DNA of 64,000 bases from Hyphomicrobiales bacterium (GCA_900472175.1 UCHD01000024.1:1-64000); one strand, 5' to 3'; shown: positions 28,856-38,980, numbered from the stretch's first letter. Numbers and translations are program-made. Notes: generated by a model not told the origin, from the letters alone.

Positions 28856-29326
28856 TCAGAGCGTCTTGCGCATCTCGACAAAGGTTGGACGGGTAAAGCC
28901 GGGATGGCAGCCTTCCATAGTTTGGACGAAGCCCCATTTTCCAAAGGCGCGATGGTTTTCCGCCAGCTCGATCCGCGTTTCGAGGCGGAGACACGAAAGG
29001 CCGCATTCGGCGGCATAGGTTTCGGCGGCCTGGAGTAAAAAGCGGCCGATGCCCCTGCCCTGTGCATCCGGCGCGACGGCAAGTTTGCCAATATACAGAC
29101 AGTCCGGTGGCTCCGGCTTGCAAAAGATACAACCGAGCAAGCGGCCATTTTCGATCGTGACGTAGCCCTTCTCACGCCTTACCTTTTCCTGCAGAGACGG
29201 AAGCGTCAGCAACAGGGCAGACGACGGCGGATCGATGTGGGGCTGCATATAGGCGAAGGAAGCAAGGATAAGCTCCAGTAGCCCGTGCCAATCACCGAAC
29301 GTTTCATCGATCGGCCGAAGGTTCAT
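28856..29326 (-). CDS. GNAT-family N-acetyltransferase
   Basis: This 156-residue acyltransferase carries the acetyl-CoA loop VAPDAQGRGIGRFLLQAAE (Q/RxxGxG/A) and the preceding strand CLYIGKLAV. The acceptor is unknown. Its start overlaps the stop of the ThiF/MoeB gene by four bases, so it is the last member of a recF-moeB-gnat transcription unit. Confidence 0.9.
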   Translation of the reverse strand: MNLRPIDETFGDWHGLLELILASFAYMQPHIDPPSSALLLTLPSLQEKVRREKGYVTIENGRLLGCIFCKPEPPDCLYIGKLAVAPDAQGRGIGRFLLQAAETYAAECGLSCLRLETRIELAENHRAFGKWGFVQTMEGCHPGFTRPTFVEMRKTL

Positions 29327-30084
29327 CGCATTTTCCGGCTGTACTTGATGGTCTCGAAGCGCGCCGCCAGCCCGTCATACATCAGGAGGCGGCCGATCAG
29401 CGGTTCACCGGCACCGGTGATGATCTTGATGACCTCCATAGCCTGCAATGTACCGAGGACACCGGTCAGCGCACCAACGATTCCGGCCTCGGCGCAGGAG
29501 GGTACGACGCCTGGCGGTGGCGGTTCTGGAAAAAGATCGCGGTAGCCCGGGTTCCGGCGACCATCAGAGGCAGTTTTCCAAGGCTGGAGAACCGTCAAGG
29601 AACCATCGAAGCGGCCGACGGCAGCCGTCACCAGAGTGATCTCGAGACGCTCCGCCGTATCGGCGGCGAGATAACGCGTGGCAAAATTATCGGACCCATC
29701 CACCACGATATCATAGGCGGAAAACAGGACTCCCGCATTCGCCTCCTCAAGGCGTTCCACATGCTGGATCACATCCACATGTGGATTGATCCGTTGCAGC
29801 GCATCCTTGGCGCTATCGGCCTTCACGCGGCCAATATCCGGCGTTCCATGGATCACCTGACGCTGGAGGTTGGACAGCGACACCGTATCGTCATCGACAA
29901 TACCCAGCGTGCCGATACCGGCGGCGGCGAGATATTGCAGCACCGGCGCGCCAAGGCCACCGGCGCCGATAACCAGCACACGCGCCGCCTTCAGCGTCTG
30001 CTGCCCGGCCCCGCCGATTTCCGGCAGGATGATATGGCGGGCATAGCGCTGGATTTCTTCAGAGTTCAAAGGCTGTTTGCTCAT
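29323..30084 (-). CDS. moeB: HesA/MoeB/ThiF-family adenylyltransferase
   Basis: This 253-residue E1-like enzyme adenylates the C-terminus of a ubiquitin-like sulfur carrier such as MoaD or ThiS. The ATP motif VIGAGGLGAPVLQYLAAAG, the arginine finger region LSNLQRQVIH and the DGSDNFATRYL block are present. The CxxC zinc pair of E. coli MoeB is not obvious; only C in VVPSCAEAGIVG is seen, as in many alphaproteobacterial members. It could equally be ThiF-like. It overlaps the GNAT gene by four bases and starts 12 bases after recF. Confidence 0.88.
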   Translation of the reverse strand: MSKQPLNSEEIQRYARHIILPEIGGAGQQTLKAARVLVIGAGGLGAPVLQYLAAAGIGTLGIVDDDTVSLSNLQRQVIHGTPDIGRVKADSAKDALQRINPHVDVIQHVERLEEANAGVLFSAYDIVVDGSDNFATRYLAADTAERLEITLVTAAVGRFDGSLTVLQPWKTASDGRRNPGYRDLFPEPPPPGVVPSCAEAGIVGALTGVLGTLQAMEVIKIITGAGEPLIGRLLMYDGLAARFETIKYSRKMR

Positions 30085-30096
30085 GATATCGAACTC

Positions 30097-31221
30097 TCAC
30101 CCGGAAACGGTGCCGTTGGCAACGGTGAGATAACGCGCGCGTTCGCCAAGAGCTGAAAACATCGACTGGTCGGTGCCGGTCATGAAGGCCTGGCCGCCGA
30201 GATCATCGACCAGATCGAACAGCGCCGCCCGCCTGCCCTCGTCAAGATGGGCAGCGATCTCATCGAGCAGCAGCACCGGCGCATGGCCGGTCATATTGCC
30301 GACCAGACGGGCATGCGCGAGGATCAGGCCGACAAGAAGGGCTTTCTGTTCGCCGGTCGAGCAGCGCGCGGCTTCCATGTTCTTGGCGCGGTGACGGATC
30401 AACAGATCGCTGCGGTGCGGACCATCGAACGTACGCCCGGCCGCCGCATCTCGGTAACGGCCAACCCGCATCATCTCGAGATATTGCTCTTCCAGATCGA
30501 AAGCCGGGCGATGCCATTCGCCATCGAGAAAGCCGGACAGCGCCAGATCGGCGGCCGGGAAGACACCGCCTTCATGGTTGCGGTCCACCAGCCCGGCCAG
30601 AAGCCCGAGCATTTCCTGCCGCGCCAGGGCCATTGAGATCCCAAGCTCGGCCATCTGCCGTTCAAGGCCTGTCAACCAAACGGGGTCGGGCCGCCCTTCG
30701 GACAAAAGCTTGTTGCGGCTGCGCATGGCCCGCTCATAATCGGTGGCGCGGCGGCCATGCTCCGGATCGAGCGACAGGACGAGCCGATCGAGAAAGCGGC
30801 GGCGATCGCCCGAACCGCCAGTGAACAGGCCGTCCATCGACGGCGTCAACCAGAGCACGCGCAGATGATCGAGCAATTCATCCACCGTCTTTGCCGGTGT
30901 GCCGTTCAGGCGCAGACGGCGTGCCTGGCCTTCCTCGGCGCCTGCCGTTCCCGTACCGATCTCGACCGGGCCATCCATGCCTTCCAGTTCTGCAAACACT
31001 GAAAATCCGGTGTCGGCACCGACCCGCGCCACATCCGCATAGGCGGCACGGCGCAACCCGCGCCCCGGCGACAGGAAGGAGACGGCTTCCATCAGGTTGG
31101 TCTTGCCCGCCCCGTTCTCGCCGGTCAGCACCACATGACGGGTGTCGAGGTCGAGCGACAATCCCGCATAATTGCGAAAATCGCTGAGCTTCAGACGGGA
31201 AAGAGAAACCTTGTGCGGCAT
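30097..31221 (-). CDS. recF: DNA replication and repair protein RecF
   Basis: RecF is an SMC-like ATPase that loads RecA at gaps with RecO and RecR. Walker A is TGENGAGKTNLMEAV, the signature region is STGEQKALLVGLILAHARL, and Walker B is VLLLDEIAAHLDEGRR. At 374 residues it is normal. In rhizobia recF is commonly near the replication genes but not beside dnaA, as here. It is the first gene of a minus-strand unit with moeB and the GNAT gene, divergent from the marR-emrAB operon. Confidence 0.97.
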   Translation of the reverse strand: MPHKVSLSRLKLSDFRNYAGLSLDLDTRHVVLTGENGAGKTNLMEAVSFLSPGRGLRRAAYADVARVGADTGFSVFAELEGMDGPVEIGTGTAGAEEGQARRLRLNGTPAKTVDELLDHLRVLWLTPSMDGLFTGGSGDRRRFLDRLVLSLDPEHGRRATDYERAMRSRNKLLSEGRPDPVWLTGLERQMAELGISMALARQEMLGLLAGLVDRNHEGGVFPAADLALSGFLDGEWHRPAFDLEEQYLEMMRVGRYRDAAAGRTFDGPHRSDLLIRHRAKNMEAARCSTGEQKALLVGLILAHARLVGNMTGHAPVLLLDEIAAHLDEGRRAALFDLVDDLGGQAFMTGTDQSMFSALGERARYLTVANGTVSG

Positions 31222-31391
31222 AGGGAATCCGGTTGCGTGTCCCGGTGAGAGCTAAGCCGAGAGGAGACCGATGGCAAGGCGGAACATCAGTGCGCACCAA
31301 ACAGAAGGCGATGGCGCAGCGCATCACCGAACTGTGACAGAAAAATTGCCGCATCGCACACATGCCTAATTGCGCAGGTGCGAATACTCAA

Positions 31392-31410
31392 ATAAGATTG
31401 CTTATCTTAT
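31392..31410. promoter_or_regulatory. MarR-type operator upstream of the emr operon
   Basis: ATAAGATTGCTTATCTTAT is an inverted repeat with 7-bp perfect arms and a 5-base spacer, centred 37 bases ahead of the marR start. It suits a MarR dimer repressing its own operon. Confidence 0.7.
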
Positions 31411-31437
31411 ACATGCTAATGATGTGGCACATATTCC

Positions 31438-31899
31438 ATGAATCTCACCCCTACGCTGGGTTTTCTGCTTCACGATGTCGCCCGGCTTCTGCGCAAGCGT
31501 TTCGAGCAACGCGCGAAACATATGGGCCTGACGCGCTCGCAATGGCAGACAATCGCTTATCTGGCGCGCAACGAAGGCATCCACCAGAGCGGCCTTGCTG
31601 AACTTCTGGAAGTGGAACCGATTACTTTGATGCGCGTACTCGACAAGCTTGTCGATCGCGGTTTTGTCGAGCGTCGGCGGCATGAGACAGACCGCCGTAT
31701 CTCGCTTCTCTACACCACCGAGCCCGCCCGCGGACTGCTGTCCGACATGCGCGCCATCGGCGATGCGACACGCTCGGAAGCCTTGCAAGACATACCCGAC
31801 GAGGACCGTGAAAAGCTCGTCGCCATTCTCGACCTGATGAAATCCAACCTCCTGCAGGCCTGCCGCGCGCCGGCCGATAAAGAAACTCACCATGGCTGA
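31438..31899 (+). CDS. MarR-family regulator of the emr operon (EmrR-like)
   Basis: This 153-residue regulator has a full MarR winged helix: LTRSQWQTIAYLARNEGIHQSGLAELLEVEPITLMRVLDKLVDRGFVERRRHETDRR in outline, of which the recognition helix is the central part. It ends eight bases inside the emrA gene, so the two are coupled. The operator at 31392-31410 lies upstream. By analogy with EmrR it would be released by phenolic or uncoupler-like drugs; the ligand here is unknown. Confidence 0.9.
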   Translation: MNLTPTLGFLLHDVARLLRKRFEQRAKHMGLTRSQWQTIAYLARNEGIHQSGLAELLEVEPITLMRVLDKLVDRGFVERRRHETDRRISLLYTTEPARGLLSDMRAIGDATRSEALQDIPDEDREKLVAILDLMKSNLLQACRAPADKETHHG

Positions 31900-33094
31900 C
31901 TCCCTCCGCGTACCCGCCAATGCCAATGTCACCGCCCTTGAAACATCCGAAAGCGTGACGGCCGAAGCAAAGATCAACACCGCGCCGCCGGCATCGGCCG
32001 ATCCTGCCCCTGCCGCCGGTGTTGTTCGCCGCCGCCGCAGCTTGAAACGCCCGATCCTGTTTGCACTGCTGCCAGTCGCGCTCGTTGCCGGCGGCTATTT
32101 TTATGTGACCGGCGGCCAGATCATGGAAACTGACAACGCCTACCTGCAGGCAGACATGGTCGGCGTTTCCACAGACGTCGCCGGTACGGTTGCCTCCGTC
32201 AACGTGCACGAGAACGAAGAGGTCAAGACCGGACAGGTGCTGTTCCAGTTGAAGGCGGATTCGTTCCGCATTGCGCTGGAAGGCGCCCAAGCCAAGCTTG
32301 CCGCTTCCCGCAATGAGCTTTTGAACCTCAAGGCAAGCTACGCCCAGACGCTGGCGCAGATTGCCCAGGTCGAGGCCGATATTCCCTATTACCAGACGGC
32401 CTTCGACCGGCAGCAGACGCTGATTTCCAATTCCGCCGCTTCGCACGCGACCTATGACCAGGCCAAGCATGATCTGGACGCCGCCAAGCAGAAAGTGACG
32501 GTCGCCAAGGCACAGGCCGAAACGACGCTGGCCCAGCTGGGCGGCGATGCCAACCAGCCGACGGAGCAGAACCCGCTCTATCTCGAAGCCAAATCCGCCG
32601 TGGATGATGCGCAGCGCCAGTTGGACGACACGACGGTGCGCGCACCGTTTGACGGCGTCGTGACCAACGTCAACGCCTTGCAGCCCGGCAGCTATCTGGA
32701 GGCCGCCCAGCAGGCCTTCTCGCTGGTTTCTACCAAGAACATGTGGATCGCGGCCAATCCGAAGGAAACCGAGCTGACCTATGTCAAGCCGGGCCAGCCG
32801 GTGACAATCACGGTCGATACCTATCCGGGCGTCGAGTGGAAGGGCAAGGTCGCCAGTGTCAGCCCGGCTTCCGGCGCCAGCTTCGCGCTTTTGCCGGCGC
32901 AAAACACCTCCGGCAACTGGGTGAAGGTGGTGCAGCGTATTCCAATGCGCGTCACCATCGATGACACCGCCGGCAAACCGCCGCTGCGCGTCGGCATGAG
33001 CACGCTGGTTGCCGTCGATACCGGCCGTGCCCGTGGCCTGCCGGACATGATCCAGAAGCTTCTCGGCCTTTCGACCGCGCACGCGCAAGAGTAA
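31892..33094 (+). CDS. emrA: EmrA-type membrane fusion protein (HlyD family)
   Basis: This 400-residue periplasmic adaptor links the EmrB pump to an outer-membrane channel. A cytosolic N-terminus of about 50 residues precedes one anchor helix (PILFALLPVALVAGGYFYV), then the biotinyl-lipoyl half (VSTDVAGTVASVNVHENEEV), a long coiled coil (about 130-230) and the beta-barrel (GQPVTITVDTYPG). The start overlaps the marR end by eight bases and emrB follows five bases after its stop. Confidence 0.94.
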   Translation: MADSLRVPANANVTALETSESVTAEAKINTAPPASADPAPAAGVVRRRRSLKRPILFALLPVALVAGGYFYVTGGQIMETDNAYLQADMVGVSTDVAGTVASVNVHENEEVKTGQVLFQLKADSFRIALEGAQAKLAASRNELLNLKASYAQTLAQIAQVEADIPYYQTAFDRQQTLISNSAASHATYDQAKHDLDAAKQKVTVAKAQAETTLAQLGGDANQPTEQNPLYLEAKSAVDDAQRQLDDTTVRAPFDGVVTNVNALQPGSYLEAAQQAFSLVSTKNMWIAANPKETELTYVKPGQPVTITVDTYPGVEWKGKVASVSPASGASFALLPAQNTSGNWVKVVQRIPMRVTIDDTAGKPPLRVGMSTLVAVDTGRARGLPDMIQKLLGLSTAHAQE

Positions 33095-33099
33095 CTGCC

Positions 33100-34641
33100 A
33101 TGAGCAGCATCGCCTCTGCGGCAACGGCGCCTGTCGCCAATCGCGGCGCCATTACGGCCTGCATCATCCTTGCGGTAATCATGCAGGCATTGGATACGAC
33201 CATTGCCAATGTGGCGCTGCCCTACATTCAAGGCAGCGTGGCGGCAAGCGCCGACCAGATCAACTGGGTGCTGACCTCCTATATCGTCGCGGCTGCGATC
33301 ATGACGCCGCCTTCCGGGTTTCTGGCCGCGAAATTCGGCCGCAAGCGCGTTCTGCTGGTGGCGATCGTCGGCTTCGTCTTTGCTTCCGTGCTTTGCGGCC
33401 TCGCGCAATCGCTGCCTCAGATCGTCGGTTTCCGGCTGCTGCAGGGCCTGTTCGGCGCAGCGCTCGTGCCTCTGTCGCAAGGCATCCTGCTCGACATCTA
33501 TTCAACCGAAGAGCGCGGCTCGGCGATGGCGCTGTTCGGCGTCTCGGTCATGGTCGGGCCGGTGCTCGGGCCGGTGATCGGCGGCTGGCTAACGGAAAAC
33601 ATCAGCTGGCGCTGGGTGTTCTATATCAACGTGCCGATCGGTGCGCTGGCCTTTGCCGGTATCAGCATTTTCGTCAAGGAAACCAAGCTGGATACACAGG
33701 CAAAGCTCGACTGGTTCGGCTTCGGCATGCTCAGCCTTGCCATCGCCTCGCTGCAGCTTTTCCTCGACCGTGGCGGCCAGCTCGACTGGTTTTCCTCTGG
33801 CGAAATCCTGATCGAGGCCATCGTCTGCGCCAGCGCTTTCTATCTGCTGATCATTCACACGCTGACCACGGAAAAATCCTTCATCAATCCGCGTTTGTTT
33901 CTCGACCAGAATTTTGCCGTCAGCATGCTGTTCATTTTCGTCGTCGGCGTCACCTATCTGGCCTCGCTGGCGCTGATGACGCCATACCTGCAATCGCTGA
34001 TGGGCTATCCGGTCGTGACCGCCGGTATCGTCATGGGGCCGCGCGGACTGGGTACCATGGTCTGCATGTTCGTCGTCGGCCGCCTGATCGGCAAGGTCGA
34101 TACGCGTATCCTGCTGTTCACCGGCCTCGCGATCACCGCCTGGGCGATGTACGACATGATCGGCTGGACGCCGAATGTCTCGCAATGGACAATCATCTCT
34201 GTCGGCTTCGTGCAGGGCGCAGGGCTGGGCTTCCTGTTCGTGCCGCTGACCACGATCGCCTTTGCGACACTGCCAGCAGAAATGCGCGGCGACGGCACCG
34301 GGCTCTACAATCTCTCCCGCAATATCGGTTCCAGCGTCGGTATTGCCGTCGTTTCGGCTCTGCTGATCGAAAACACCCAGATCAACCACGCATCGATCGC
34401 AACCTATGTGACGCCGTTCAACCATGCCTTCCAGGCCCCGGCGGCTGCAGGGCTCGATCCGATGACCGCCGTCGGGCGCGCCTCGCTCGACAGTATCGTC
34501 ACGCTACAGGCGACCATCATTGCCTATATGGACGACTTCAAGCTCTTGATGATCATGTCGCTGGCAGTGATGCCGTTGGTCTTCCTGCTGCGCAAACCGA
34601 AGGCGCCACCGGCGATCGATCATAGCGCGGTCATGGAGTGA
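33100..34641 (+). CDS. emrB: EmrB-type multidrug MFS transporter (DHA2, 14 helices)
   Basis: This 513-residue transporter of the DHA2 family has 14 predicted helices and the signature blocks LDTTIANVALPYIQG (motif D1), FLAAKFGRKRVLLVAI (motif A) and GVSVMVGPVLGPVIGGWLTENISWRWVFYIN (motif C). It exports hydrophobic drugs in exchange for protons with EmrA and an outer-membrane channel supplied elsewhere. It is the last gene of the marR-emrA-emrB operon; its stop lies in a hairpin shared with the convergent GST gene. Confidence 0.95.
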   Translation: MSSIASAATAPVANRGAITACIILAVIMQALDTTIANVALPYIQGSVAASADQINWVLTSYIVAAAIMTPPSGFLAAKFGRKRVLLVAIVGFVFASVLCGLAQSLPQIVGFRLLQGLFGAALVPLSQGILLDIYSTEERGSAMALFGVSVMVGPVLGPVIGGWLTENISWRWVFYINVPIGALAFAGISIFVKETKLDTQAKLDWFGFGMLSLAIASLQLFLDRGGQLDWFSSGEILIEAIVCASAFYLLIIHTLTTEKSFINPRLFLDQNFAVSMLFIFVVGVTYLASLALMTPYLQSLMGYPVVTAGIVMGPRGLGTMVCMFVVGRLIGKVDTRILLFTGLAITAWAMYDMIGWTPNVSQWTIISVGFVQGAGLGFLFVPLTTIAFATLPAEMRGDGTGLYNLSRNIGSSVGIAVVSALLIENTQINHASIATYVTPFNHAFQAPAAAGLDPMTAVGRASLDSIVTLQATIIAYMDDFKLLMIMSLAVMPLVFLLRKPKAPPAIDHSAVME

Positions 34642-34660
34642 CCGGTCCTATTGCCGGTCA
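34639..34660. terminator. Possible compact bidirectional hairpin at the emrB/GST junction
   Basis: TGACCGG and CCGGTCA form a 7-bp stem with an 8-base loop. The stem starts in the emrB stop codon, and the loop and right arm fall across the GST stop at 34648. No T-run follows on either strand, so termination is not assured. Confidence 0.35.
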
Positions 34661-35367
34661 AGCTCCGGATAATAGCGGAAGATACCTTGCTCGTTGAAGG
34701 TAAGCCGGCGTTCTGAAGCCATATAGGTCTTGATCCGCGGTAGTTCGCGGACTTGCGCGTTGAGTGCCACGAGAAGCGGGTAATCCGGTTCCACCGCCTC
34801 CATCTCGGCTGGAAAAGCATAGCGCAGGCCTTCGATGAGGTGGAACAGCGACAGGTCGAGATAGGTGAGTGTGCCGCCGAGGGCATGGACCTCACCTTGC
34901 CTGTTCTTCGTGAGCTGCCTTTCGAAATAACCAAGAAATTTCGGTAGCCGCTCTTCACGAAAGTTCTCAGAGCGCCGCAACGCTTCGTCCTTCTGGTCCT
35001 CGTAATAGAGCGACACGCCGATCGGGTGGTGGGTGTCGTGGATTTCAGCGACAAAATCGGTGATGCCAAGCTGCAGGCCATGCGCCGTTATCCGCCCAGC
35101 CTCATCTTCAGGCGCAAGTCCGAGCCGGTTTCCGAGATAAAGCAGGATATTGGCGGCATGGGAGATAACAAGATCTCCGTCCTTCAGGAAGGGCGGAGCA
35201 AGAGGCGTGACACCCGCCGTCTTGGTCTTCATCATCGCCATCATACGGGCCATGCCGCCATCGTTGCGGGCGACGTCGACATAATCAGCACCGGCCTGTT
35301 CCAGCGCCAGGCGGACGAACTCGCCCCGGCCGGGGATGCCATCCCAATAATAGAGCTCATAGGTCAT
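34648..35367 (-). CDS. Glutathione S-transferase family protein
   Basis: This 239-residue protein has a thioredoxin-like N-terminal domain beginning MTYELYYWDGIPGRGEFVRLALEQAG, where the Tyr/Ser region would activate glutathione, and an all-helical C-terminal domain with LTYLDLSLFHLIEGL. It resembles sigma-like GSTs. The start at 35367 is preferred over a longer frame because it matches the domain start. Conjugation of electrophiles is the family role. It is convergent with emrB. Confidence 0.88.
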   Translation of the reverse strand: MTYELYYWDGIPGRGEFVRLALEQAGADYVDVARNDGGMARMMAMMKTKTAGVTPLAPPFLKDGDLVISHAANILLYLGNRLGLAPEDEAGRITAHGLQLGITDFVAEIHDTHHPIGVSLYYEDQKDEALRRSENFREERLPKFLGYFERQLTKNRQGEVHALGGTLTYLDLSLFHLIEGLRYAFPAEMEAVEPDYPLLVALNAQVRELPRIKTYMASERRLTFNEQGIFRYYPELDRQ

Positions 35368-35419
35368 GATGCACCTTTCGCGTTGGGATATGTCGCGCCT
35401 GCGCCGCAGGCCACATACG

Positions 35420-35449
35420 AAAAAGCCGGAGGCATGACTGCCCCCGGCT
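35420..35449 (-). terminator. Intrinsic terminator after dnaJ
   Basis: On the minus strand AGCCGGGGGCA, loop GTCA, TGCCTCCGGCT and then a T-run form a strong stem about 48 bases past the dnaJ stop. Confidence 0.75.
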
Positions 35450-35496
35450 AACATATATGGCCGATTATCCGTTCGGCCAGCCGCCGGGTACGACCC

Positions 35497-36624
35497 TTAC
35501 TCGATGTCGAAGAAATCCTTCATGCGGGAGAAGAAGCCCGCCGATTCCGGGTTGTTTTCCTTGGAAGAAAGCTCCTCGAATTCCTTCAGAAGCTCGCGCT
35601 GGCGCTTGGTGAGCTTCTGCGGTGTTTCGATCTGGATCTGGATATAGAGATCGCCCACCTGGCTGGAGCGCAGCACCGGCATGCCCTTGCCCTTGAGACG
35701 GAACTGCTTGCCCGCCTGCGTGCCTTCCGGCACGGACACGCGCGACTTGGTGTTATCGAGCGTCGCCACGTCGAACTTGCCGCCAAGGGCCGCCGTTGTC
35801 ATCGAGATCGGCACGCTGCAATAGAGATCGGCGCCATCGCGCTGGTAGAACTCATGCGGCTTCACCGACAGGAAGATATAGAGATCGCCTGAAGGCCCGC
35901 CGCGAAGACCGGCTTCGCCTTCACCAGAGAGACGGATACGGGTGCCGTCCTCGATGCCGGCCGGGATATTGACCGAGAGCGAACGCTCTTCGGTGATACG
36001 GCCCTGGCCGTGGCACTTGCCGCACGGATCGGCAATCGTCTGACCACGGCCCTGACAGGTCGGGCAGGTGCGCTCGATCGAGAAGAAGCCCTGGGCGGCA
36101 CGCACACGGCCGGAGCCCTGGCAGGTGGCGCAGGTTGTCGGCTTGGTGCCGGGCTTGGCGCCGGAACCGGTGCAGACGTCGCAGGTGATCGAGGTTGGAA
36201 CCCGGATCTGCGCCGTTTTGCCGGCATAGGCCTCTTCCAGCGAGATTTCCATATTGTAGCGCAGATCGGCACCGCGCTCGCGGCCACCGGACGAGCGCCG
36301 CTGACGCCCCCCGCCCATCATCTCGCCAAAGATGTCTTCGAAGATATCGGAGAAACCGCCGGCGCCACCGCCCATGCCGCCACCGCCGCCCATGCCGCCC
36401 TGTTCGAACGCCGCATGGCCATAACGGTCATAGGCTGACCGCTTCTGCGGGTCCTTGAGCACCTCGTAGGCGAGGCTGATCTCCTTGAACGTCTTTTCAG
36501 CTTCCGCATCGCCAGGGTTCTTGTCCGGGTGATGCTTCATTGCGAGTTTGCGGAAAGCGCTCTTGAGCTCTTTTTCGTCTGCTGTTTTCGCAACGCCGAG
36601 CGTTTCGTAAAGATCACGTTTCAT
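35497..36624 (-). CDS. dnaJ: Chaperone protein DnaJ
   Basis: DnaJ is the co-chaperone that delivers substrates to DnaK and stimulates its ATPase. The J-domain has H32-P33-D34, then a Gly/Phe-rich linker ([16 protein letters not shown]) and four CxxCxGxG zinc repeats between about residues 145 and 210 ([32 protein letters not shown]). The C-terminal substrate-binding domains complete the type I architecture, 375 residues in all. It lies 323 bases downstream of dnaK with a terminator between, so it must also have its own promoter or rely on read-through. Confidence 0.98.
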   Translation of the reverse strand: MKRDLYETLGVAKTADEKELKSAFRKLAMKHHPDKNPGDAEAEKTFKEISLAYEVLKDPQKRSAYDRYGHAAFEQGGMGGGGGMGGGAGGFSDIFEDIFGEMMGGGRQRRSSGGRERGADLRYNMEISLEEAYAGKTAQIRVPTSITCDVCTGSGAKPGTKPTTCATCQGSGRVRAAQGFFSIERTCPTCQGRGQTIADPCGKCHGQGRITEERSLSVNIPAGIEDGTRIRLSGEGEAGLRGGPSGDLYIFLSVKPHEFYQRDGADLYCSVPISMTTAALGGKFDVATLDNTKSRVSVPEGTQAGKQFRLKGKGMPVLRSSQVGDLYIQIQIETPQKLTKRQRELLKEFEELSSKENNPESAGFFSRMKDFFDIE

Positions 36625-36889
36625 ACTTGCAGATTGTCCTGTTGAATAGGCGCGTCAAAACCGGCTGCCCGGCGGTCGCCAAATTTCCTTGCAACAGGAT
36701 TTAGTAAACCTTCAAGCGCGATACCATAGCCAATACACGATCCCGGCCGCTTTTTGTCGGAAAAGCGCAGAATCAGGCTGCTTTATCTTTGGCTTTTGTC
36801 GTGCTGCAACGCCGGTCCCGGCCCGGCCCGCCACTTCGATGCCTGATCACGCTATCCATTGGTCCCCGTTGTGGCACGCTAGTTGCCAA
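36625..36889. other. dnaK-dnaJ intergenic region
   Basis: This gap holds no recognisable gene. On the minus strand a CTTGAA box around 36710-36716 might be a heat-shock -35 element for dnaJ, but no matching -10 was found. Confidence 0.3.
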
Positions 36890-36926
36890 AAACAGAAAAG
36901 CCCGGAGCGTGTGGCTCCGGGCTTTT
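36890..36926 (-). terminator. Intrinsic terminator after dnaK
   Basis: AAAAGCCCGGAGC, loop GTGTG, GCTCCGGGCTTTT. The 13-bp stem is near-perfect, and on the minus strand the stem is followed by TTTTCTGTTTTT. It lies about 22 bases past the dnaK stop. Confidence 0.9.
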
Positions 36927-36947
36927 CAAGAAGTATTCGAAGAAGAA

Positions 36948-38870
36948 TTATGCGGACTTCTTGCGGTCGTCCTCGTCCTTCACTTCTTCATAGTCGGCAT
37001 CGACGATGTCACCGTCGCGGGCTGCATCAGCCTGTGCATCGGCGTTGGCCGCTTCGGTCTGCTGCGATTCGTACATCGCCTGACCAAGCTTCATCGAGGC
37101 TTCGAGAAGCGTCTGGGTCTTGGTCTTGATGTCTTCAGCATCCGGCTCGGAGGCTTCAACAGCAGTCTTCAGCGAAGCGATCGCATCGGAGATCGCGGTG
37201 CGTTCGGCTTCCGTGACCTTGTCACCGAATTCCTTCAGCGACTTTTCCGAGGAGTGAATCAGGCTTTCGGCCTGGTTCTTCGCTTCAACGCCTTCACGGC
37301 GCTTCTTGTCGTTCTCGGCGTTGGCTTCGGCATCCTTGACCATCTTCTCGATATCCGCGTCGGACAAACCGCCCGATGCCTGGATCCGGATCTGATGTTC
37401 CTTGCCGGTGCCCTTGTCCTTGGCCGAAACCTGCACGATGCCGTTGGCGTCGATATCGAAGGTGACTTCGATCTGCGGAACGCCACGCGGTGCCGGCGGG
37501 ATGCCAACCAGGTCGAACTGGCCAAGCAGCTTGTTGTCGGCAGCCATTTCGCGCTCGCCCTGCGAAACGCGGATGGTCACGGCATTCTGGCTGTCTTCGG
37601 CCGTCGAGAAGGTCTGCGACTTCTTCGTCGGGATCGTCGTGTTGCGTTCGATCAGGCGGGTGAACACGCCACCGAGCGTTTCGATGCCGAGCGACAGCGG
37701 GGTCACGTCGAGCAGCAGAACGTCCTTGACGTCGCCCTGCAGAACGCCGGCCTGGATGGCGGCGCCCATGGCGACCACTTCATCCGGGTTGACGCCCTTG
37801 TGCGGCTCCTTGCCGAACAGCTGCTTGACGACTTCCTGTACCTTCGGCATGCGGCTCATGCCGCCGACCAGAACGACTTCGTCGATCTCGGCTGCGGTCA
37901 CGCCGGCATCCTTGAGGGCTGCCTTGCACGGTGCAACGGTGCGCTGAACCAGCTCATCGACCAGGCTTTCGAACTTGGCGCGCGACAGCTTCATGGTCAG
38001 GTGCTTCGGACCGGTGGCATCCGCCGTGATGAACGGCAGGTTGATTTCGGTCTGCTGCGACGAGGACAGTTCGATCTTGGCCTTTTCGGCAGCTTCCTTG
38101 AGGCGCTGCAGAGCAAGCTTGTCGTTCTTCAGGTCGATGCCCTGGTCCTTCTTGAACTCAGCTGCGAGGTATTCGACCAGACGCATGTCGAAGTCTTCAC
38201 CGCCAAGGAAGGTGTCGCCGTTGGTCGACTTCACTTCGAAGACGCCGTCGCCGATTTCCAGAACCGAGATATCGAACGTGCCACCACCCAAGTCGTAAAC
38301 GGCGATGGTCTTGCCGTCCTTCTTGTCGAGGCCGTAAGCGAGCGCTGCTGCGGTCGGCTCGTTGATGATACGAAGCACTTCGAGACCAGCGATACGGCCG
38401 GCATCCTTGGTTGCCTGGCGCTGCGCGTCGTTGAAGTAGGCCGGAACGGTGATGACGGCCTGCGTGACCTTTTCACCGAGATAGGATTCTGCGGTTTCCT
38501 TCATCTTCTGAAGGATCATGGCGGAGATCTGCGAGGGGGAATAACCCTTGCCCTGCGCTTCAACCCATGCGTCGCCGTTGTCGCCCTTGACGATCTTGTA
38601 CGGAACGAGGGCCTTGTCCTTTTCAACGAGCTTGTCGTCGTAACGGCGGCCAATCAGGCGCTTGACGGCAAACAGCGTGTTTTCAGGATTGGTGACAGCC
38701 TGGCGCTTGGCCGGCTGGCCCGCCAGACGCTCGCCATCATCGTTGAACGCGATGATCGACGGGGTGGTGCGTGCACCTTCTGCATTCTCAATGACCTTCG
38801 CGTCCTTGCCGTCCATGACGGAGACGCAGGAGTTGGTCGTTCCCAAGTCAATACCGATTACTTTAGCCAT
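36948..38870 (-). CDS. dnaK: Molecular chaperone DnaK
   Basis: DnaK is the ATP-driven Hsp70 of the cell. The phosphate loop [12 protein letters not shown] opens the ATPase domain; [19 protein letters not shown] and the linker [18 protein letters not shown] mark its later blocks. The substrate domain runs from about residue 390, and the C-terminal tail is acidic and Ala-rich. At 640 residues it is normal. It has a heat-shock-type promoter at 38981-39010 and a strong GGAGAG ribosome site. Confidence 0.99.
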   Translation of the reverse strand: MAKVIGIDLGTTNSCVSVMDGKDAKVIENAEGARTTPSIIAFNDDGERLAGQPAKRQAVTNPENTLFAVKRLIGRRYDDKLVEKDKALVPYKIVKGDNGDAWVEAQGKGYSPSQISAMILQKMKETAESYLGEKVTQAVITVPAYFNDAQRQATKDAGRIAGLEVLRIINEPTAAALAYGLDKKDGKTIAVYDLGGGTFDISVLEIGDGVFEVKSTNGDTFLGGEDFDMRLVEYLAAEFKKDQGIDLKNDKLALQRLKEAAEKAKIELSSSQQTEINLPFITADATGPKHLTMKLSRAKFESLVDELVQRTVAPCKAALKDAGVTAAEIDEVVLVGGMSRMPKVQEVVKQLFGKEPHKGVNPDEVVAMGAAIQAGVLQGDVKDVLLLDVTPLSLGIETLGGVFTRLIERNTTIPTKKSQTFSTAEDSQNAVTIRVSQGEREMAADNKLLGQFDLVGIPPAPRGVPQIEVTFDIDANGIVQVSAKDKGTGKEHQIRIQASGGLSDADIEKMVKDAEANAENDKKRREGVEAKNQAESLIHSSEKSLKEFGDKVTEAERTAISDAIASLKTAVEASEPDAEDIKTKTQTLLEASMKLGQAMYESQQTEAANADAQADAARDGDIVDADYEEVKDEDDRKKSA

Positions 38871-38980
38871 GTCGTTCTCTCCTTGCAGCGGACTGTCAGA
38901 ACCCGGTCAGGCATTCATGCGACAGCCCCTAACGGGATGGTCTGTGGAATATTCGCAGCGATAGCTACGGTGATGGGCCG

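Noticed and set aside
31622-33124. A 500-codon minus-strand frame opposite marR/emrA
   Set aside because: Shadow frame across two recognised genes.
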